Positions 26,679 to 36,233 are shown, counted from the first letter of the stretch. The stretch is DNA of 64,000 nt from Micromonospora halophytica (GCF_900090245.1 NZ_FMDN01000018.1:52541-116540), one strand, 5' to 3'. The notes: generated by a model not told the origin, from the letters alone. A program made the numbers and translations.

Positions 26679-26693
26679 GTGACCGGAGGTCAC
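26679..26693. promoter_or_regulatory. 15-bp palindrome in helicase-bldG divergent promoter
   Basis: GTGACCGGAGGTCAC (6-bp arms, 3-base spacer), 62 bases upstream of the helicase start and 57 bases upstream of bldG. It is placed to act on either promoter. The regulator is unknown. Confidence 0.4.
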
Positions 26694-26749
26694 TGTGGCG
26701 GGGATGGTTAGATGCCCAGGAGAGTTTACGGCTCTCGGAGGAGGGACTG

Positions 26750-27106
26750 ATGGAGCTGTCGCTGGCGACCCGCACCGTGGGGGAGCACACGGTGCTCGAG
26801 GTCGGCGGTGAGGTGGACGTCTACACCGCACCCCGGTTGCGCGAACGGCTCCTGGAGTTGATCGACGGTGGGGTCCGGCAGGTGATCGTCGATCTCGGCC
26901 GGGTCGACTTCCTCGACTCGACCGGCCTCGGCGTGCTGGTCGGCGCCCTCAAGCGGCTCCGCGCGGCCGGTGGCTCCTTCGCCCTGGTCTGCGACAAGGA
27001 GCCGCTGCTCAAGATATTCCGGATCACCGCACTGGACCAGGTCTTCCCGCTGCACCCCACGGTCGAGGCGGCGATCGCGGCGGATCCCACAGGCGCCGGC
27101 GCGTGA
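26750..27106 (+). CDS. bldG: Anti-anti-sigma factor BldG (STAS)
   Basis: 118 aa; GGAGGAGGG SD. Single STAS domain nearly superimposable on Streptomyces BldG as I recall it ([50 protein letters not shown]). Ser57 in DSTGLG is the phosphorylation site of the family. Unphosphorylated BldG sequesters anti-sigma factors; in Streptomyces it is needed for aerial growth and antibiotic production. It is coupled to the downstream kinase-like gene by TGATG, as in Streptomyces, and flanked by the same helicase and hppA. Confidence 0.93.
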   Translation: MELSLATRTVGEHTVLEVGGEVDVYTAPRLRERLLELIDGGVRQVIVDLGRVDFLDSTGLGVLVGALKRLRAAGGSFALVCDKEPLLKIFRITALDQVFPLHPTVEAAIAADPTGAGA

Positions 27107-27540
27107 TGGCGACGGTCCGGCTCTCCTTCTCCCCGGCCCCGGTGCACGTGCGTACCGCCCGCCTGGTCGGTGTGGCGGTGGCCCGCCGGGCCGGAGTGCG
27201 CGAGGACCTGCTCGACGAGGTGCGCCTGGCCATCGGTGAGGCGTGCACCCGGGCCGTCGCCCTGCACCGGCAGTACGGGGTGCCCGACCCGGTGCTGGTG
27301 GAGATGTCCGACTCGGGGTCGTACCAGGTGCGGGTGGTCGACCGGGCGCCGATCGAGGCCGGCATCGGCCTGGCCGCGCTGAACGCCGACGAGCTGGCCA
27401 ACGAGTCGCTCACCGACGAGGCGCTGACCACCGGTGTGGGCTTCGCCCTGCTCGCCGGTTTCGTGGAGGATCTGCAGGTCCGCCCGGTCGACGAGGGTGT
27501 CGGGACCGAGGTGCGGATGGTGTGGCCGGTCGGCCGCTGA
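27106..27540 (+). CDS. BldG-partner anti-sigma factor (HATPase_c-like), degenerate
   Basis: 144 aa; the ATG overlaps the bldG stop (TGATG). RsbW/SpoIIAB-like fold: VRTARLVGVAVARRAGV helix, DEVRLAIGEACTRAVALH N-box region, VVDRAPIEAG in place of the G1 box, GVGFALLAGFVEDLQV as G2-like segment. The Mg-binding Asn of the N-box (EACxNAV) is Arg, and the DxGxG of G1 is absent, so ATP binding or kinase activity is doubtful. It corresponds to SCO3548, which I recall as similarly altered. It probably binds BldG, which may need another kinase. Confidence 0.88.
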   Translation: MATVRLSFSPAPVHVRTARLVGVAVARRAGVREDLLDEVRLAIGEACTRAVALHRQYGVPDPVLVEMSDSGSYQVRVVDRAPIEAGIGLAALNADELANESLTDEALTTGVGFALLAGFVEDLQVRPVDEGVGTEVRMVWPVGR

Positions 27541-27557
27541 CCGCAATACGCTCCGCC

Positions 27558-27595
27558 GACGAGGCCGTGACCCTGTGTGGGGTCACGGCCTCGTC
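27558..27595 (+). terminator. Terminator after bldG operon
   Basis: 16-bp perfect stem (27558-27573 with 27580-27595), 6-base loop, beginning 17 bases after the stop. Confidence 0.85.
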
Positions 27596-27858
27596 GTGCT
27601 GATGGCCCCCTATATCAGATTTTTCCTCATAACACAGTTGCGAAGATCATCCAAACACGGCGTCCCCCGCATGTGACCTCCGACACGCGGCGGGGCTACA
27701 GTCTGTGAGTTGTCAGCACGGGTTCCTTCCCGCAGCCAGCGGATATGGACGTTGATCTTGGTCCGCCGGCTGGGCAGGAGCGCGTGCGCCACCGCATCCA
27801 GGCGTCGGTCAGTACGTCCGCCGGCCGACGCGACAGTGTTCGGTACAGGAGGACATAG
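27596..27858 (+). promoter_or_regulatory. hppA upstream region
   Basis: Contains an unusually AT-rich patch at 27609-27660, a TACAGT hexamer at about 27697 that fits a -10 box, and the hppA SD (CAGGAGG) at the end, leaving a long 5' leader of about 150 bases. The leader may be regulatory, but I recognise no riboswitch class. Confidence 0.45.
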
Positions 27859-30216
27859 ATGTCCGGGACCTTGGCCGCCGAAGGCGGCGCGCTGTCCCTC
27901 ACCGGAGCAAACCTGACGTACGTCGTCATCGCGGCGGTCATCGCCGCGGTGGCCCTCGTCTTCGCCGCCGCCTTGACCAAGGCCGTGCTGGCAGCCGGTA
28001 AGGGCACCACCAACATGCAGGAGATCTCCGGGGCGGTGCAGGAGGGCGCCTCCGCGTACCTGCTCCGGCAGTTCAGGACGTTGGCGATCTTCGTCGTCGT
28101 CGCCGTCGTGCTCCTCTTCCTGCTACCGGTGCACGACACCGACGGCAGTGAGGTCGCGGTGAAGATCGGCCGGTCCGCGTTCTTCGTGGTCGGTGCCCTG
28201 TTCAGCGCGTTCATCGGCGGCGCCGGCATGTGGCTGGCCACCCGAGCCAACCTCCGGGTCGCCGCGGCGGCCCGCGAGGCCCAGGGCGGGCGCGAGGCCG
28301 CCATGAAGATCGCCTTCCGCACCGGCGGTGTGGTCGGCTTCCTCACCGTCGGGCTCGGCCTCCTCGGCGCCGCGCTGGTCGTCATCATCTTCGAGGGCGA
28401 CGCTCCGACCGTTCTGGAGGGCTTCGGCTTCGGCGCCGCCCTGCTGGCCATGTTCATGCGGGTCGGCGGCGGCATCTTCACCAAGGCCGCCGACGTCGGC
28501 GCCGACCTGGTCGGCAAGGTCGAGCAGGGCATCCCCGAGGACGACCCGCGCAACGCCGCCACCATCGCCGACAACGTGGGCGACAACGTCGGCGACTGCG
28601 CCGGCATGGCCGCCGACCTGTTCGAGTCGTACGCGGTCACCCTGGTCGCCGCGCTGATCCTCGGCCGCGCCGCCTTCGGCGAGCAGGGCCTGGTCTTCCC
28701 GCTGATCGTCTCCGGCATCGGTGTGCTCATCGCGATCATCGGCGTCTTCATCACCCGGCTGCGCGCCTCGGACCGCAACGGCCTGACCGCCATCAACCGG
28801 GCCTTCTACATCTCCGCGCTGCTCTCCGCGGTGCTCGTCGCCATCGCCACCTGGCAGTACCTCCCGGCGACCTTCGGCGAACTGGAGGGCGGCCTCACCG
28901 ACGTCGACCAGAACCCGCGGACGGTGGCCATCGGCGCGGTGGTGATCGGTATCGTGCTGGCCGCCGCCATCCAGGCGCTGACCGGCTACTTCACCGAGAC
29001 CAACCGGCGCCCGGTGCAGGACATCGGCAAGAGCTCGCAGACCGGCGCGGCCACCGTCATCCTCGCCGGCATCAGCGTCGGCCTGGAGTCGGCCGTCTAC
29101 TCGGCGCTGCTCATCGGCGCCGGCGTCTTCGGGGCGTTCCTGCTCGGCGGCAGCTCCATCACGCTCTCGCTCTTCGCGGTCGCACTGGCCGGCACCGGCC
29201 TGCTCACCACCGTCGGCGTGATCGTCGCGATGGACACCTTCGGCCCGATCTCCGACAACGCCCAGGGTGTGGCCGAGATGTCCGGCGACATCGACGAGAA
29301 CGGGGCCCGGATCCTCACCGAGCTCGACGCCGTCGGCAACACCACCAAGGCGATCACCAAGGGCATCGCGATCGCCACCGCGGTGCTCGCCGCCACCGCG
29401 CTGTTCGGGTCGTACACCGACACGCTGCGCACCTCGTACGCCGACGCCGGCGTCGGCGACGTCGGGACCGAGATCCTCAACGCGCTCAACGTGTCCAACC
29501 CGCGCAACCTGGTCGGCCTGATCATCGGCGCGGCGGTGGTCTTCCTCTTCTCCGGGCTGGCCATCAACGCGGTGTCCCGCTCGGCCGGCGCAGTGGTGAT
29601 GGAGGTCCGCCGGCAGTTCCGCGAGCTGCCCGGGATCATGGACCGCACCCAGCGCCCCGAGTACGGCAAGGTCGTCGACATCTGCACCCGGGACGCGCAG
29701 CGCGAGCTGATGACCCCCGGCCTGCTCGCCATCCTCGCCCCGATCGCGGTCGGCTTCGGCCTCGGCCCGGGCGCGCTGGCGTCGTACCTGGCCGGGGCGA
29801 TCGGGGCCGGCACGCTGATGGCGGTCTTCCTGGCCAACTCCGGTGGCGCCTGGGACAACGCCAAGAAGCTCGTCGAGGACGGCGCGTACGGCGGCAAGGG
29901 CTCCGAGTCGCACGCCGCGACGGTCATCGGCGACACCGTCGGCGACCCGTTCAAGGACACCGCCGGGCCGGCGATCAACCCGCTGCTCAAGGTGATGAAC
30001 CTGGTCTCGCTGCTGATCGCGCCGGCCGTGGTGGCCTGGAGCGTGGGCGACGAGAAGAACACCCCGCTGCGGGTGGGCGTCGCGGTGGTCGCGACCCTGA
30101 TCGTGGTCGCCGCGGTGGTCTTCAGCAAGCGCAAGGGGGTCGCGATGGACTCGTCCGCCGACGGGAACGACCCCGGCGCGGGCAGCGCCGAGCGTGCCGA
30201 GGCGGTCAGCGCCTGA
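27859..30216 (+). CDS. hppA: K+-independent membrane H+-translocating pyrophosphatase
   Basis: 785 aa with about 16 membrane segments. Hydrolyses PPi and pumps protons. The PPi site motifs are intact: DVGADLVGKVEQGIPEDD, DNVGDNVGDCAGMAADLFE (about 235-255) and the C-terminal ESHAATVIGDTVGDPFKD. In the segment GNTTKAITKG (about 495) the diagnostic position is Lys, which marks the K+-independent subclass (K+-dependent enzymes have Ala). ATG has AGGAGG seven bases upstream. hppA next to bldG and topA is conserved in Streptomyces (SCO3547 type). Confidence 0.96.
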   Translation: MSGTLAAEGGALSLTGANLTYVVIAAVIAAVALVFAAALTKAVLAAGKGTTNMQEISGAVQEGASAYLLRQFRTLAIFVVVAVVLLFLLPVHDTDGSEVAVKIGRSAFFVVGALFSAFIGGAGMWLATRANLRVAAAAREAQGGREAAMKIAFRTGGVVGFLTVGLGLLGAALVVIIFEGDAPTVLEGFGFGAALLAMFMRVGGGIFTKAADVGADLVGKVEQGIPEDDPRNAATIADNVGDNVGDCAGMAADLFESYAVTLVAALILGRAAFGEQGLVFPLIVSGIGVLIAIIGVFITRLRASDRNGLTAINRAFYISALLSAVLVAIATWQYLPATFGELEGGLTDVDQNPRTVAIGAVVIGIVLAAAIQALTGYFTETNRRPVQDIGKSSQTGAATVILAGISVGLESAVYSALLIGAGVFGAFLLGGSSITLSLFAVALAGTGLLTTVGVIVAMDTFGPISDNAQGVAEMSGDIDENGARILTELDAVGNTTKAITKGIAIATAVLAATALFGSYTDTLRTSYADAGVGDVGTEILNALNVSNPRNLVGLIIGAAVVFLFSGLAINAVSRSAGAVVMEVRRQFRELPGIMDRTQRPEYGKVVDICTRDAQRELMTPGLLAILAPIAVGFGLGPGALASYLAGAIGAGTLMAVFLANSGGAWDNAKKLVEDGAYGGKGSESHAATVIGDTVGDPFKDTAGPAINPLLKVMNLVSLLIAPAVVAWSVGDEKNTPLRVGVAVVATLIVVAAVVFSKRKGVAMDSSADGNDPGAGSAERAEAVSA

Positions 30217-30227
30217 GTCACGACGGC

Positions 30228-30265
30228 GGGTTCCCCGGCCGGTGTCGCGTGCCGGCCGGGGACCC
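30228..30265 (+). terminator. Terminator after hppA
   Basis: 10-bp GC stem (30233-30242 with 30252-30261), extended by GGG/CCC after a bulge; 9-base loop; 12 bases after the stop. Confidence 0.7.
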
Positions 30266-30321
30266 GTCCGCCGTCCGCCTGAGCGGTGGCGCATTCACCG
30301 CGAGGCCGTACGCTGCAACGC

Positions 30322-30864
30322 ATGCGTACGTGCCGGGCGGCAGCCGCCGGAAAGCTCACGGTGGTCCTGGCCACGCTCGTGCTGGTCGTCAGCGGCTGCG
30401 GTGGCGGGCCCAGCCCGCGCGCCTGGGCCGCCTCGGTCTGCGAGGCGCTCACCCCCTGGCGGGCCGAGATCAGCAAGTTGACCAGCAGCACCGACCAACA
30501 GATGACCGCGCAGACCACCCCGGCGCAGGCCAAGGAGAACCTGGTACGGCTCTTCGCCGGTGCGGAGGAGGCCAGCGAGACCGCCCGCCGCCGGGTCGCC
30601 GACGCGGGCGTCCCGGAGACCGAGCACGGTGAGGAGATCTCCCGGGGCTTCCGCGCCACGCTGGAGAAGGTCCGCGACGCGTACGGCCGGGCCCGGGACA
30701 CCATCGACGGGCTCGGCACCGGCGAGGCCACCGCCTTCTACGACGGTGTCAAGGCCGCGGTCGACACGCTGACCAAGGAGTACGACGCGAGCGCGCTGGA
30801 CACCAGCAAGCTCAACTCTGAAGAGCTCAAACAGGCCTTCGACGAGGTTCCGGAGTGTCGCTGA
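30322..30864 (+). CDS. Secreted lipoprotein, helical
   Basis: 180 aa. ATG at 30322, with TACGCT (30309-30314) seven bases upstream, so the mRNA is probably leaderless. The signal peptide ends in lipobox VVSGC (Cys about 26). The mature part is helical and charged (ISKLTSSTDQQMTAQTTPAQ, EEASETARRRVADAGV), with two further Cys (ASVCEAL, VPECR) that may pair. Family not recognised; such lipoproteins sit between hppA and topA in related genomes as I recall. It overlaps the next gene by 10 bases. Confidence 0.82.
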   Translation: MRTCRAAAAGKLTVVLATLVLVVSGCGGGPSPRAWAASVCEALTPWRAEISKLTSSTDQQMTAQTTPAQAKENLVRLFAGAEEASETARRRVADAGVPETEHGEEISRGFRATLEKVRDAYGRARDTIDGLGTGEATAFYDGVKAAVDTLTKEYDASALDTSKLNSEELKQAFDEVPECR

Positions 30865-31475
30865 CCCCTCCCGACACACCTCCCGGACCGGTGCGCCAGC
30901 TCTCGCTGTTCGGCACCGAGGCGGCGGATCCGTCCGTCGCCGATCTGGCCGGCCTGCTCGCCGGCCCGGGGGAGGTGGTCCGGATGGGCCGGACGGCCCG
31001 GTTGTCGATCGTGGTCGACGCCGCCTGGCGGGTGCACGTGCTCGTCGCCGAGTTGCGGCTGCGCGGGCTCGCCGCGGGCTGGGAGGCGACCGAGGATCAG
31101 CGGTTCGCGGTCCGCACGTCGTACGCGAGGACCCTGGCGCCGCTGGCCTCGGCCTGGCTGGCCGGTCCGGTGGGCAAGCGGCCGCCCGCCGGCTTCCATC
31201 TCAACGGGCGGCGGCTGCGGCTCTGGCTGGCTGCCGCCGGCGCCGGCGATCCCGCCGGCTTCCTGCTGGGACTGGGCGCGGCCGACCAGGAGTGGTGGCC
31301 GGCGGTGCGGGCGGCGTTGGCCGCCGTGGGACTGCCGACGGCGGTGGTGGAGCCGGACGTCGGTGGTCCGGCGTTCCGGATCGCCGGCCGGCGGCGACTC
31401 GCCCGGCTGGCCGAACTCGTCGGGGAGCGACCGGCCGCCGCGCCGCCGGAGGCCTGGCCGGCGGCCCCGGCCTGA
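30855..31475 (+). CDS. Hypothetical protein, 206 aa
   Basis: GTG start lies inside the lipoprotein's last codons (10-base overlap), implying coupling. No signal peptide or TM. Distinctive segments: PVRQLSLFGTEAADPSVADL at the N-terminus, GRTARLSIVVDAAWRVHVL, FAVRTSYARTLAPLA and KRPPAGFHLNGRRLRLWLAA. I do not recognise the family. The position between hppA and topA suggests a conserved actinobacterial gene (SCO3546 neighbourhood, unverified). Confidence 0.78.
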   Translation: MSLTPPDTPPGPVRQLSLFGTEAADPSVADLAGLLAGPGEVVRMGRTARLSIVVDAAWRVHVLVAELRLRGLAAGWEATEDQRFAVRTSYARTLAPLASAWLAGPVGKRPPAGFHLNGRRLRLWLAAAGAGDPAGFLLGLGAADQEWWPAVRAALAAVGLPTAVVEPDVGGPAFRIAGRRRLARLAELVGERPAAAPPEAWPAAPA

Positions 31476-31900
31476 CGACCGGCCCGGCCCTGTCCGCTCC
31501 GGCCGGCCCGGCCCTGTCCGCGCTCGGGCCGGCCCGGCTGCCTTGATCAACTCCATGGCGGCGTAGTGGTGGGGTCGAGGCGGCCGGGACGGCGCTCTTT
31601 CGCCGCAACGGAGTCGATCACGACGGGCCCTGCGGACGGCTGGGCTCGCCCCGGGCGTCGGTCCCGCGGCGGTCAAGGCGGCGAGGTGTCCGATCAAGGA
31701 CAGCCGGCCGGCGCTCCGCCGGGTAGGAACGGGCCGGTGGACCTCGGCCGAGGGTCCGCCATCGTCACAGTGACCCGCCTGGCACCCTACCCACGGTGTA
31801 CGGTGGCGCCGTCCGGCCCGTGAAGCCCGCGCGGCACCGGTCGCGTACCACCGCGCGGGGCTGATTGCCGCCCGCGAAACCCGAAACCCGGGCGGCGCGT
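31476..31900. other. Intergenic region upstream of topA, 425 bases
   Basis: Begins with a repeated GGCCGGCCCGGCCCTGTCCG block (about 31479-31540, two copies), likely a 3' structure. No supported gene follows. Confidence 0.5.
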
Positions 31901-31987
31901 TACGTTGGACATCCGGACCGCCGGTGGTCCGGCAGGTGCAACACGGCCCGAATCGGGCATGGAGCAGGAGTGAGGTCGGGGAGAGAC
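31901..31987 (+). promoter_or_regulatory. topA promoter -10 and leader hairpin
   Basis: TACGTT at 31901-31906 fits a -10 box. Immediately after it a 7-bp hairpin (31913-31919 with 31926-31932) would form the 5' end of a 75-base leader, which ends with GGGGAG before the GTG. Confidence 0.5.
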
Positions 31988-34786
31988 GTGCCGAGCAACG
32001 CTGGAACCACCCGTCTGGTCATCGTCGAGTCACCGGCGAAGGCCAAGACGATCTCGGGCTATCTCGGCCCGGGGTATGTCGTGGAGGCCAGCTTCGGTCA
32101 TGTCCGCGACCTTCCGCGCAACGCCGCCGACGTGCCGGCCAAGTACAAGGGCGAGCCGTGGGCCCGGCTCGGGGTGGACGTCGACAACGGCTTCCACGCC
32201 CTCTACGTGGTCTCCGCCGACCGGAAGCAGCAGATCAGCAAGCTGGTGAAGCTGGCCAAGGAGGTCGACGAGATCTTCCTGGCGACGGACGAGGACCGCG
32301 AGGGCGAGGCGATCGCCTGGCACCTGGTGGAGACCCTCAAGCCCAAGGTGCCGGTCAAGCGGATGGTCTTCCACGAGATCACCAAGCCGGCGATCCAGGC
32401 CGCGGTCGCCAACCCGCGGGAGATCGACCGTGACCTGGTCGACGCCCAGGAGGCCCGGCGCATCCTCGACCGCCTCTACGGCTACGAGGTCTCGCCGGTG
32501 CTGTGGAAGAAGGTCATGCCGAAGCTCTCGGCCGGCCGGGTGCAGTCGGTGGCGACCCGCATCGTGGTCGAGCGGGAGCGGCAGCGGATGGCCTTCCGCA
32601 CCGCCGAGTACTGGGACATCCTGGCCACCCTCGCGGTGGCCCGGCCGGGCGAGGGGCCGCGCAACTTCTCCGCCACCCTGGTCGCGCTGAACGGCGACCG
32701 GATCGCCACCGGCAAGGACTTCGAGCCGACCACCGGCCGGGTGCGGCCCGGCGCGGGCGTCGTGCACCTCGACGAGAGCGGGGCGCGCGGCCTGGCGGCC
32801 CGCCTTCAGGGGCGGCAGTTCACCGTCACCCGGGTCGAGGAGAAGCCCTACCGCCGCCGCCCGTACGCGCCGTTCATCACCTCCACCCTCCAGCAGGAGG
32901 CGGCCCGCAAGCTGCGGTTCTCGTCGCAGCAGACGATGCGCACCGCGCAGCGGCTCTACGAGAACGGCTACATCACCTACATGCGTACCGACTCGGTGAA
33001 CCTGTCGGAGACCGCCATCGCGGCGGCCCGCCGGCAGATCGTCGAGCTGTACGGTGAGCGCAGCGTGCCACCGGAGCCGCGTCGTTACACCGGCAAGGTG
33101 AAGAACGCGCAGGAGGCGCACGAGGCGATCCGCCCGGCCGGGGACAACTTCCGCACCCCGGGCGAGGTGGCCAAGGAGCTCTCCGCCGAGGAGTTCAAGC
33201 TCTACGAGCTGATCTGGCGGCGGACCATCGCGTCGCAGATGACCGACGCGGTCGGCTCCAGCGTCTCGGTGCGCATCCGCGCGGTCTCCTCCGCCCAGGA
33301 GGAGGCCGACTTCGGCGCGACCGGCAAGACCATCACCGACCCGGGTTTCCTGCGGGCGTACGTCGAGTCGAGCGACGACGAGACCGCCGAGGCCGAGGAC
33401 GCCGAGCGCCGGCTGCCGAACCTGGTGAAGGACCAGCCGCTGACCGCCGACGAACTGGCCGCGCAGGGCCACCACACCCAGCCGCCGTCGCGCTACACCG
33501 AGGCGTCGCTGGTCAAGGCGCTGGAGGAACTGGGCATCGGCCGCCCGTCGACGTACGCGTCGATCATGCAGACCATCCAGGACCGCGGATACGTCGCCAA
33601 GCGCGGCCAGGCGATGATCCCGACGTTCCTGGCGTTCGCGGTGATCGGTCTGATGGAGCGGCACTACCCGCGCCTGATCGACTACGACTTCACCGCCAGC
33701 ATGGAGAACGAGCTGGACGAGATCGCCGGTGGTGACCACGCCGCGGTCGACTTCCTCACCTCCTTCTACTTCGGCAGCGCCAACGGCACCGGCGACCAGG
33801 CGATCGCCCACGCCGGTGGGCTGAAGAAGCTGGTCACGGAGAACCTCAGCGACATCGACGCGCGCAGTGTCAACTCCATCCCGCTCTTCACCGACGACGA
33901 GGGGCGCGAGGTCGTCGTCCGGGTGGGCCGGTACGGGCCGTACCTCCAGCGGGCGGTGCCCGGCGAGCAGCCGGCCCCGACCGGGGAGGGTGAGGAGGGC
34001 GGTGCCCCGGGCGACCGTGCTCCGATCCCGGAGGGCCTCGCCCCGGACGAGCTGACCCCGGAGAAGGTGCACGAGCTGTTCCTCGGCGGCGGGGGTGAGC
34101 GCAAGCTCGGCGACGACCCCGCCACCGGCGAGCCGATCCTGCTGAAGTCCGGCCGGTTCGGCCCGTACGTGGCCAGCGGCGAGCGCAAGTCCTCCCTGCT
34201 CCGCTCCCAGTCGCCGGAATCGCTCACCGTCGACGAGGCGTTGAAGCTGCTCAGCCTGCCCCGCCTGGTCGGGGTGGCCCCCGACGGCGTCGAGGTCTTC
34301 GCCAACAACGGCCGCTACGGCCCGTACGTCAAGCGTGGTGACGAGTTCCGTTCGCTGGACTCCGAGGACAAGATGTTCACCGTCACGCTGGACGAGGCGC
34401 TGGCCCTGCTGGCCGCCCCGAAGACGCGCCAGCGCCGGGCCGCCGCGCCGCCGCTGCGGGAGATGGGCAACGACCCGCTCACCGAGAAGCCGCTGGTCAT
34501 CAAGGACGGGCGGTTCGGGCCGTACGTCACCGACGGGGAGACCAACGCGTCGCTGCGGCGCGCGCAGACCCCGGAGGAACTGACCCTCGAAGAGGCGTCG
34601 GAGATGCTGGCGGAGAAGCGGGCCAAGGGCCCGGCGCCGAAGAAGAAGGCGGCGAAGAAGGCGGCCCCGGCGAAGAAGACGGCGGCGAAGAAGACGACGG
34701 CCGCCAAGAAGACGACGGCGAAGAAGGCCGCGCCCGCGAAGAAGGCCGCACCGCGGAAGGCGGCTGCCGTCACCGAGGGCGAGTGA
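31988..34786 (+). CDS. topA: DNA topoisomerase I
   Basis: 932 aa. GTG at 31988 with GGGGAG upstream. Type IA topoisomerase: TOPRIM motifs VIVESPAKAKTI (residue 12 on) and DEDREGEAIAWHL (about 100), active-site Tyr in YITYMRTDSVNLS (about 332). The C-terminus has repeated GRFGPYV-type toprim-C domains (four copies from about 650) and no zinc fingers, then a Lys/Ala-rich tail (KKAAPAKKTAAKKTTA) of about 60 residues. That is the usual actinobacterial form, in which the tail aids processivity. Relaxes negative supercoils. Last backbone gene before the accessory block. Confidence 0.97.
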   Translation: MPSNAGTTRLVIVESPAKAKTISGYLGPGYVVEASFGHVRDLPRNAADVPAKYKGEPWARLGVDVDNGFHALYVVSADRKQQISKLVKLAKEVDEIFLATDEDREGEAIAWHLVETLKPKVPVKRMVFHEITKPAIQAAVANPREIDRDLVDAQEARRILDRLYGYEVSPVLWKKVMPKLSAGRVQSVATRIVVERERQRMAFRTAEYWDILATLAVARPGEGPRNFSATLVALNGDRIATGKDFEPTTGRVRPGAGVVHLDESGARGLAARLQGRQFTVTRVEEKPYRRRPYAPFITSTLQQEAARKLRFSSQQTMRTAQRLYENGYITYMRTDSVNLSETAIAAARRQIVELYGERSVPPEPRRYTGKVKNAQEAHEAIRPAGDNFRTPGEVAKELSAEEFKLYELIWRRTIASQMTDAVGSSVSVRIRAVSSAQEEADFGATGKTITDPGFLRAYVESSDDETAEAEDAERRLPNLVKDQPLTADELAAQGHHTQPPSRYTEASLVKALEELGIGRPSTYASIMQTIQDRGYVAKRGQAMIPTFLAFAVIGLMERHYPRLIDYDFTASMENELDEIAGGDHAAVDFLTSFYFGSANGTGDQAIAHAGGLKKLVTENLSDIDARSVNSIPLFTDDEGREVVVRVGRYGPYLQRAVPGEQPAPTGEGEEGGAPGDRAPIPEGLAPDELTPEKVHELFLGGGGERKLGDDPATGEPILLKSGRFGPYVASGERKSSLLRSQSPESLTVDEALKLLSLPRLVGVAPDGVEVFANNGRYGPYVKRGDEFRSLDSEDKMFTVTLDEALALLAAPKTRQRRAAAPPLREMGNDPLTEKPLVIKDGRFGPYVTDGETNASLRRAQTPEELTLEEASEMLAEKRAKGPAPKKKAAKKAAPAKKTAAKKTTAAKKTTAKKAAPAKKAAPRKAAAVTEGE

Positions 34787-34830
34787 CCAACGGCATTCCG
34801 GTCGGTTCCACCTGAGGTGGAATCTTGTCC

Positions 34831-34836
34831 TACGCT
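34831..34836 (+). promoter_or_regulatory. -10 box of leaderless capA-like gene
   Basis: TACGCT six bases before GTG 34843, the spacing of a leaderless transcript. Confidence 0.55.
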
Positions 34837-34842
34837 GTCGCG

Positions 34843-36159
34843 GTGTCTAAACGGGACGGCGGAGGCGGTGGGCTCGGCGGGGCCAGGGTGACGGGCATCG
34901 TCATCCTGGTGCTGGCGGTGCTCGCCGGGGCCGGGATGATGGTGTGGGGCCTCGGGGGGCGGGACGGTGATGCCACCACGGAGTCCGTCAAGCCGGGGCG
35001 CGCGCCCGCCGCGGCCGGTACCCGGGAGACCCCACGCGACCCCGAGCCTCGACGGGACAAGTCCGGTCGGCGGCTCTTCACCATCCTCGGGGCCGGTGAC
35101 GTGCTGGTGCACCCGGAGTTGACGTACCAGGCGCGGCGGGACGCCGAGCGCGCCGGGATCCGGGACGGGCTCGACTTCAACCCGCTGTTCCAGCACGTTC
35201 GCCCCACCGTGGCCGCCGTCGACCTGGCGATCTGCCATCTGGAGACCCCGCTGGCCCCGACGGCCGGCCCGTTCGTCGGCTTCCCGAAGTTCAGCGTTCC
35301 GCCGCAGGTGGTGGACGCCATCCGGGGGACTGGATTCGACGCCTGTTCGACCGCGTCCAACCACACGGTCGATCACGGCGAGGAAGGGGTCCGGCGCACC
35401 CTCGACGCGCTCGACGCCGCGAAGATCGGGCACACCGGCAGCGCGCGCAGCGCGAAGGAGGCTCTGGTTCCCCGCATCTACCAGCGGTCCGGGGTGAAGG
35501 TCGGGCACCTGTCGTACACGGTGCACTTCAACGGGTTGACCCGGCCGGCGGGCAAGGAGTGGATCGCCAACCTCATCGAGCCCCGGAAGATCCTCGCCGC
35601 AGCGAAGAAGCTGCGCGGCGCCGGTGCCGAGATCGTCGTGCTCAGCCTGCACTGGGGCACCGAGTACCAGAACCAGCCGGACGCCAACCAGGAGAAGTGG
35701 GCCGGGCCGCTGATCAGGTCCGCCGACATCGACCTCATCCTCGGCCACCACGCGCACGTGGTGCAGCCGATCGAGAAGATGGGTCAGGACTGGGTGGTCT
35801 ACGGCATGGGCAACCAGGTCGCCCGGCACGCCGAGCCGGTGTTCGCCAACCGGGAGGGGGTGATGGCCCGATTCACGTTCACCGAGATCGCGTCGAAGAA
35901 GTGGCGGATCACCACCGCCGAGGCGATTCCCACCTGGGTGGACCTCAACCCGGACGTCCGGCTGGTCGACCTGCCGGCCGCGCTGGCGGACCCAGCCACG
36001 TCGGACAGCCGTCGGATCGTCTACCAGGCCGCGCTCGACCGGATTCGGGGCCACCTGTTCGCCAAGGGCGGCGACGACGCCGGCCTGCGGGTCCTGGGCC
36101 CGCCACCGGCCACTGCGGACGCCGGCGACCCCGGAACGCCCTCCACGCCGAGCGCATGA
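34843..36159 (+). CDS. capA: CapA/PgsA-family poly-gamma-glutamate accessory protein
   Basis: 438 aa from GTG 34843 (a TTG at 34825 would add six residues but falls on the promoter). One N-terminal membrane segment (VTGIVILVLAVLAGAGMMVW), then an extracellular calcineurin-like PGA_cap domain: GAGDVLVHPEL, ICHLETPLAP, ACSTASNHTVDHG, LSLHWGTEYQNQPD and LILGHHAHVVQP. These are the family's metal-ligand motifs. CapA/PgsA supports PGA polymerisation or export with CapB and CapC, both present downstream. Separated from them by one gene and a promoter. Confidence 0.9.
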   Translation: MSKRDGGGGGLGGARVTGIVILVLAVLAGAGMMVWGLGGRDGDATTESVKPGRAPAAAGTRETPRDPEPRRDKSGRRLFTILGAGDVLVHPELTYQARRDAERAGIRDGLDFNPLFQHVRPTVAAVDLAICHLETPLAPTAGPFVGFPKFSVPPQVVDAIRGTGFDACSTASNHTVDHGEEGVRRTLDALDAAKIGHTGSARSAKEALVPRIYQRSGVKVGHLSYTVHFNGLTRPAGKEWIANLIEPRKILAAAKKLRGAGAEIVVLSLHWGTEYQNQPDANQEKWAGPLIRSADIDLILGHHAHVVQPIEKMGQDWVVYGMGNQVARHAEPVFANREGVMARFTFTEIASKKWRITTAEAIPTWVDLNPDVRLVDLPAALADPATSDSRRIVYQAALDRIRGHLFAKGGDDAGLRVLGPPPATADAGDPGTPSTPSA

Positions 36160-36233
36160 GCGGGGCCAGGGCGGGTCGGGCGTACCTTGTCACCGATCGA
36201 CGGTCGGCGCTGGGCACGCCGGACGCTCTTTTG

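Noticed and set aside
27596-27858. Riboswitch upstream of hppA
   Set aside because: The leader is long but I could not find a conserved core of any known class.
28123-30294. 723-codon minus-strand frame opposite hppA
   Set aside because: Shadow of hppA; no start signal, no family resemblance.
31566-31823. Small plus-strand ORF upstream of topA
   Set aside because: No SD, low-complexity Arg/Gly composition, and it runs into the topA promoter region.
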